Notes under the pieces: generated by a model
Seen by the model: the letters and a program-made list of their open reading frames with translations, nothing else
Told to the model about the DNA's origin: nothing
The model's database searches: none
Shown here: one piece after another, positions 63,438 through 64,000 of the stretch
How the letters are laid out: every line of letters begins with the position of its first letter
Numbering within the stretch: position 1 is the stretch's first letter
Position numbers and translations under genes: made by a program
Origin: Ensifer adhaerens
GTDB taxonomy: Bacteria > Pseudomonadota > Alphaproteobacteria > Rhizobiales > Rhizobiaceae
Assembly: GCF_028993555.1 (NCBI RefSeq)
Contig: NZ_CP118610.1
Coordinates: 1,116,001-1,180,000, forward strand
DNA length: 64,000 nt
Direction of reading: 5' to 3'

Positions 63438-64000
63438 TGGGCCAGAAGATTAATCCAATCGGGTTCCGTCTTGGCATCAACCGGACCTGGGATAGCCGCT
63501 GGTTCGCGGACAACGCCGAATACGGCCAGCTTCTTCATGAAGACCTGAAGATCCGCGCCTACCTGATGGAAGAACTGAAGGCTGCCGGCATCGCCAAGGT
63601 GGTGATCGAGCGTCCGCACAAGAAGTGCCGCGTCACGATCCACTCGGCTCGTCCGGGCCTCATCATCGGCAAGAAGGGCGCCGACATCGAAAAGCTCCGC
63701 AAGAAGCTTTCCGAGATGACCAACTCCGAAACGCACCTCAACATCGTTGAAGTACGCAAGCCGGAAGTTGACGCAACGCTCGTTGCCCAGTCGATCGCCC
63801 AGCAGCTCGAGCGCCGCGTGGCTTTCCGCCGTGCGATGAAGCGCGCTGTTCAGTCGGCCATGCGTCTTGGCGCCGAAGGCATCAAGATCACCTGCGCCGG
63901 TCGTCTCGGTGGCGCCGAAATCGCTCGTACCGAATGGTACCGCGAAGGTCGCGTTCCGCTGCACACGTTGCGCGCGGACATTGACTACGGCACGGCTGAA
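63437..64000 (+). CDS. rpsC: Ribosomal protein S3, 3' end outside window
   Basis: The first 188 residues are present. The start [20 protein letters not shown] and the KH RNA-binding loop [20 protein letters not shown] are typical, followed by the start of the C-terminal domain with [23 protein letters not shown] 63437 overlaps the rplV stop. Confidence 0.97.

Overview
The window looks like the chromosome of an alphaproteobacterium of the Rhizobiaceae (Rhizobium, Agrobacterium, Ensifer or Shinella type; the genus cannot be fixed from the sequence alone). The evidence is the high GC with G/C-ending codons, the order tRNA-Tyr, tRNA-Gly, tufA, tRNA-Trp, secE, nusG, rplKAJL, rpoBC, rpsLG, fusA, tufB and the start of the S10 operon, the lengths of RpoB (1379 aa) and RpoC (1401 aa), and small proteins typical of rhizobia.

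Positions 1 to about 33391 are the right-hand part of a podovirus-like (T7-type tail) prophage. Its left end, and presumably the integrase, lie outside the window. From left to right it has: a replication/accessory module (HTH protein, Toprim primase-like protein, GapR-type protein, a zone with two open overlapping frames, YodC-like protein, Tad2/DUF2829 protein, Gp49-family protein, P-loop helicase, PP-loop PAPS-reductase-family protein); a non-coding hub at 7.77-8.29 kb with nine copies of GGTTACC/GGTAACC; DNA packaging (putative small and large terminase); the head (portal, scaffold, capsid); the tail tube (gp11- and gp12-like); internal virion proteins including one with a lytic domain; a tail spike; a small cargo block (methyltransferase, a reverse-strand gene, a membrane-anchored protein); and lysis genes (endolysin, two holin candidates, nested Rz/Rz1 spanins). 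Most genes overlap by ATGA or GTGA, so modules are probably translated as coupled units. The prophage ends at 33348-33391 in the 3' half of a tRNA-Thr(TGT), an attR site.

A second, shorter copy of the same tRNA 3' end lies at 34643-34658. The roughly 1.25 kb between the copies holds one phospholipase-D-like gene and looks like the remnant of another element that used the same tRNA.

From 34.7 to 39.1 kb is ordinary chromosome: a small membrane protein, a LysR regulator divergent from azoreductase azoR, a secreted Cys-rich protein, a two-domain protease-inhibitor-like protein, and the 23S rRNA methyltransferase rlmB. From 39.2 kb to the end is the translation/transcription core. tufA is probably driven, with two tRNAs, from a strong promoter at 39196. 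A GrpB-family gene between tufA and tRNA-Trp is broken by in-frame stops. The rplKAJL-rpoBC block has hairpins between rplA and rplJ and between rplL and rpoB, and a strong terminator after rpoC. The str operon (rpsL, rpsG, fusA, tufB) and the S10 operon (rpsJ to rpsC, cut by the window end) follow.

The most interesting items are the GGTTACC array, the Tad2-type anti-defence protein, the overlapping-frame zone at 2.0-3.4 kb, and the tandem tRNA-Thr attachment sites.
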